DNA of 9,382 nt from Deltaproteobacteria bacterium. Lineage in GTDB: Bacteria > Desulfobacterota > Syntrophia > Syntrophales > UBA2210. A model generated the notes under the pieces. That model worked only from the letters and a program-made list of their open reading frames with translations, was not told the DNA's origin and did not search any database. The first letter of the stretch is position 1. Each line of letters begins with the position of its first letter. Of this stretch, positions 7,803-9,382 are shown piece by piece. The stretch covers positions 1 through 9,382 of the forward strand of contig JAFGSH010000260.1 in NCBI GenBank assembly GCA_016934695.1, in the 5' to 3' direction. Position numbers and translations under genes: made by a program.

Positions 7803-8231
7803 ATGATAGACCTGAATTACACGGTTTGGATCCAGATGGCCAGCTTCCTCGTATTGATTGTTGTCCTTAATTTCCTCCTCTATAAGCCTGTCTTAAAGAT
7901 CATCGAAAAGAGAAATCAGAAGATCGAAGAGTCGAAAGAAAAAGTGCGGTCTCTTGAGGAGACGATCGAACAGAAGATGGCCGCGTATGAGGAGAAGGTT
8001 CGCCAGGCACGAACGGAAGCGCTGCTACAGAAGGAGGCGGTCAAGGAAGCGGGGATGGAGCAGGGCAAGGAGATCATCGGCGCCGTGCGGGAAGAGATAT
8101 CGAGCAAACTGGAAGACTTCAAGGTCCGGCTGCAGAAGGAGACGGATGAGGCGAGGATCTCGCTGCGGGAGCAGACACGGGCGATAGCCGGCGAGATTTC
8201 TGAAAAGGTGCTGGGAAGGGGCGTTCGATGA
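7803..8231 (+). CDS. atpF': ATP synthase F0 subunit b' (peripheral stalk)
   Basis: A 142-residue b-type subunit of the F-type ATP synthase. It has one N-terminal membrane segment (about residues 8-28, VWIQMASFLVLIVVLNFLLY) followed by a long charged helix (about 35-138) that forms the right-handed coiled-coil stalk holding F1 against rotation. The junction YKPVLKIIEKRNQKI is typical of b/b' proteins. It pairs with the second b-type protein encoded next, so the stalk is probably a b-b' heterodimer as in other deltaproteobacteria, cyanobacteria and alphaproteobacteria. Lack of a signal peptide and first position favour the b' call over b. The ribosome site is not strong (AAGGG 13 bases upstream or GGTG seven bases upstream). 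The stop overlaps the atpF start by ATGA. Confidence 0.92.
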   Translation: MIDLNYTVWIQMASFLVLIVVLNFLLYKPVLKIIEKRNQKIEESKEKVRSLEETIEQKMAAYEEKVRQARTEALLQKEAVKEAGMEQGKEIIGAVREEISSKLEDFKVRLQKETDEARISLREQTRAIAGEISEKVLGRGVR

Positions 8232-8791
8232 AGCGATTTCTTTTGACGGTCTTGATTTTTACCCTGGTTCCCGCGCTCGCGTATGCATCAGGGGGCGGAG
8301 AGTCGCATGAAGGTGGTGTGGGTGATTTCTGGTGGAGAATAGTCAACTTTGTCATTCTGGCAGCCGTTATCTACAAATTGGCGGCCAAGGCGGTCATCAA
8401 CTTCTTTGTCGGTGATCGCGCGTCCATCAAAAACTCGCTCGATGACGCGGTAGCGGCAAAAGAGGCGGCTGAGCGGAAACTCGCTGAATATTCCGAAAAG
8501 CTGGACAAGGCGACGGCGGAGATAGAGGGCATCGCCGATATGATCAAGGAACAGGGGCTTGCGGAACAGGAGAAGATCATCGAAGAGGCGAAGAGGACCG
8601 CAGATAAGATGAAAGAAGACTCGGAGGCCCGGATTGACCAGGAATTCAAGAGGGCCCTTCACCAGCTCAGGAAAGAGGCTACCGAGCTCTCCGTTACGAT
8701 GGCCGAGGAGATTCTCGAGAAGAACATCGAGGCGGAAGACCACGAGAAGATGGTCAACGATTTCTTAGATAGGATGGTGAGCCGAAATTGA
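8228..8791 (+). CDS. atpF: ATP synthase F0 subunit b, with N-terminal signal peptide
   Basis: A 187-residue b subunit of the peripheral stalk. It begins with a cleavable-looking signal peptide (residues 1-20, hydrophobic core followed by ALAYA and then SGGG). Next come a short glycine-rich periplasmic stretch, the membrane segment (about 33-52, WWRIVNFVILAAVIYKLAAK) and a long charged coiled coil to the C-terminus that contacts the delta subunit. A signal peptide ahead of the b-subunit anchor is seen in deltaproteobacterial ATP synthases and explains the extra length over the 156-residue E. coli protein. The start overlaps the atpF' stop (ATGA), with GGAAGGGG six bases upstream. The stop overlaps the TTG start of atpH. 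Confidence 0.93.
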   Translation: MKRFLLTVLIFTLVPALAYASGGGESHEGGVGDFWWRIVNFVILAAVIYKLAAKAVINFFVGDRASIKNSLDDAVAAKEAAERKLAEYSEKLDKATAEIEGIADMIKEQGLAEQEKIIEEAKRTADKMKEDSEARIDQEFKRALHQLRKEATELSVTMAEEILEKNIEAEDHEKMVNDFLDRMVSRN

Positions 8792-9333
8792 TTGCAAGCG
8801 ATATTGCGAAGAGATACGCCAGGGCGCTGTTCGATATAGCGCGGGAGGAAGATGCGATAGAATCCATATACGGTGAGATCGAGGGATTCTCTTCCCTGCT
8901 GGCGGGGAGTGCGGACCTGTCGGAGTTCTTTGCCAACCCCGTCTTCGACAGCTCCGATAAGGCGGCTGTTATGGGAGAGCTTCTGAAGGAAGTGAAGGTA
9001 TCGGCCGTCACGTCGAATTTTCTGAAACTGCTGGTGGACAAGAAGAGGATCAACGCCATCGGACAGATTGAAGAATGTTATCGCAAATATATGAATGAGG
9101 TCTTGAACAAGATACGAGTCGATGTCAAAACGGCATTCCCGCTGTCGGATGAGCTCTCCGTGCGGATCAAGAAACAGATGGAAGGGCTGACCGGAAAAAA
9201 CGTCGAGATGATCGTTCGCGAAGATCCATCATTGCTGGGCGGTGTCGTAATAGGCGTCGGCGATACCCTGTACGACGGCAGCATCCGGGCTCAATTGAAC
9301 AGCATAAGGGAACTCATAAAGGAGGATATGTAA
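8788..9333 (+). CDS. atpH: ATP synthase F1 subunit delta (OSCP)
   Basis: A 181-residue delta/OSCP subunit that joins the b-b' stalk to the top of the alpha3-beta3 head. The N-terminal helical domain carries the family opening IASDIAKRYARALFDIA. The C-terminal part has the conserved signature from about residue 150 (DPSLLGGVVIGVGDTLYDGS), which is the OSCP motif. Length is normal. The start is TTG at 8788, overlapping the atpF stop as TTGA, with AGGATGGTGA upstream. No in-frame ATG near this point would give the conserved N-terminus. Coupled translation with atpF is likely. Confidence 0.95.
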   Translation: MIASDIAKRYARALFDIAREEDAIESIYGEIEGFSSLLAGSADLSEFFANPVFDSSDKAAVMGELLKEVKVSAVTSNFLKLLVDKKRINAIGQIEECYRKYMNEVLNKIRVDVKTAFPLSDELSVRIKKQMEGLTGKNVEMIVREDPSLLGGVVIGVGDTLYDGSIRAQLNSIRELIKEDM

Positions 9334-9336
9334 GGG

Positions 9337-9382
9337 ATGGATGCAATCAGGGCAGAGGAAATAACCCAGGTAATTTCCAAGC
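9337..9382 (+). CDS. atpA: ATP synthase F1 subunit alpha, N-terminal fragment (cut by window)
   Basis: The first 15 codons read MDAIRAEEITQVISK, matching the usual start of alpha subunits (MxIRAEEIS-type), and the gene continues past the right edge. It starts three bases after the atpH stop. GGAGG at 9321-9325 is a strong but slightly distant ribosome site (11 bases). Identification rests on this short peptide plus the invariable delta-alpha gene order. The catalytic parts are outside the window. Confidence 0.9.
   Translation, partial: MDAIRAEEITQVISK

Overview
The window is ordinary core-genome DNA from a moderately GC-rich, rod-shaped Gram-negative bacterium. It most resembles a deltaproteobacterium in the broad sense (Desulfobacterota, for example a Syntrophus/Syntrophobacter/Geobacter-like lineage). 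This rests on four things: paired b and b' ATP synthase stalk subunits with a signal peptide on one of them; an atp cluster opening with b'-b-delta-alpha and no a or c subunit ahead of it; a bactofilin gene beside cell-shape and ATP synthase genes; and an MreB N-terminus typical of that group. The taxonomic call is an inference from family knowledge, not from a search.

Layout. Bases 1-1431 (minus strand) carry the 5' part of a PpiD/SurA-N-like membrane-anchored periplasmic folding factor that runs off the left edge. A 209-base divergent intergenic region follows; it holds a convincing sigma70-type promoter for mreB, a terminator-like GC-rich inverted repeat and a cluster of GCATT half-sites. 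The plus strand then carries the rod-shape locus mreB (TTG start), mreC, mreD, mrdA (PBP2, GTG start) and rodA. From mreC to rodA the genes overlap or nearly abut, while mreB is separated from mreC by a strong hairpin. About 150 bases after rodA lies a bactofilin. A 251-base spacer then holds a promoter and a structured leader, followed by the ATP synthase cluster atpF' (b'), atpF (b), atpH (delta) and the first 15 codons of atpA (alpha), which runs off the right edge. The three atp junctions visible are overlapping or within 3 bases.

Function. MreB filaments, MreC/MreD, the SEDS glycosyltransferase RodA and the class B transpeptidase PBP2 form the elongasome that inserts lateral-wall peptidoglycan. 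The bactofilin is a second, nucleotide-independent cytoskeletal polymer that plausibly contributes to envelope shape. The atp genes encode the peripheral stalk and the start of F1 of the F-type ATP synthase. The periplasmic chaperone is transcribed away from all of these.

I found no previously undescribed system, mobile element, CRISPR array, tRNA or rRNA. The items worth a second look are mostly regulatory: alternative pairings in the atp leader, the hairpin between mreB and mreC, palindromes around the promoters, a tiny ORF overlapping the mreB start, and a PpiD-like protein that seems to lack the parvulin catalytic core.
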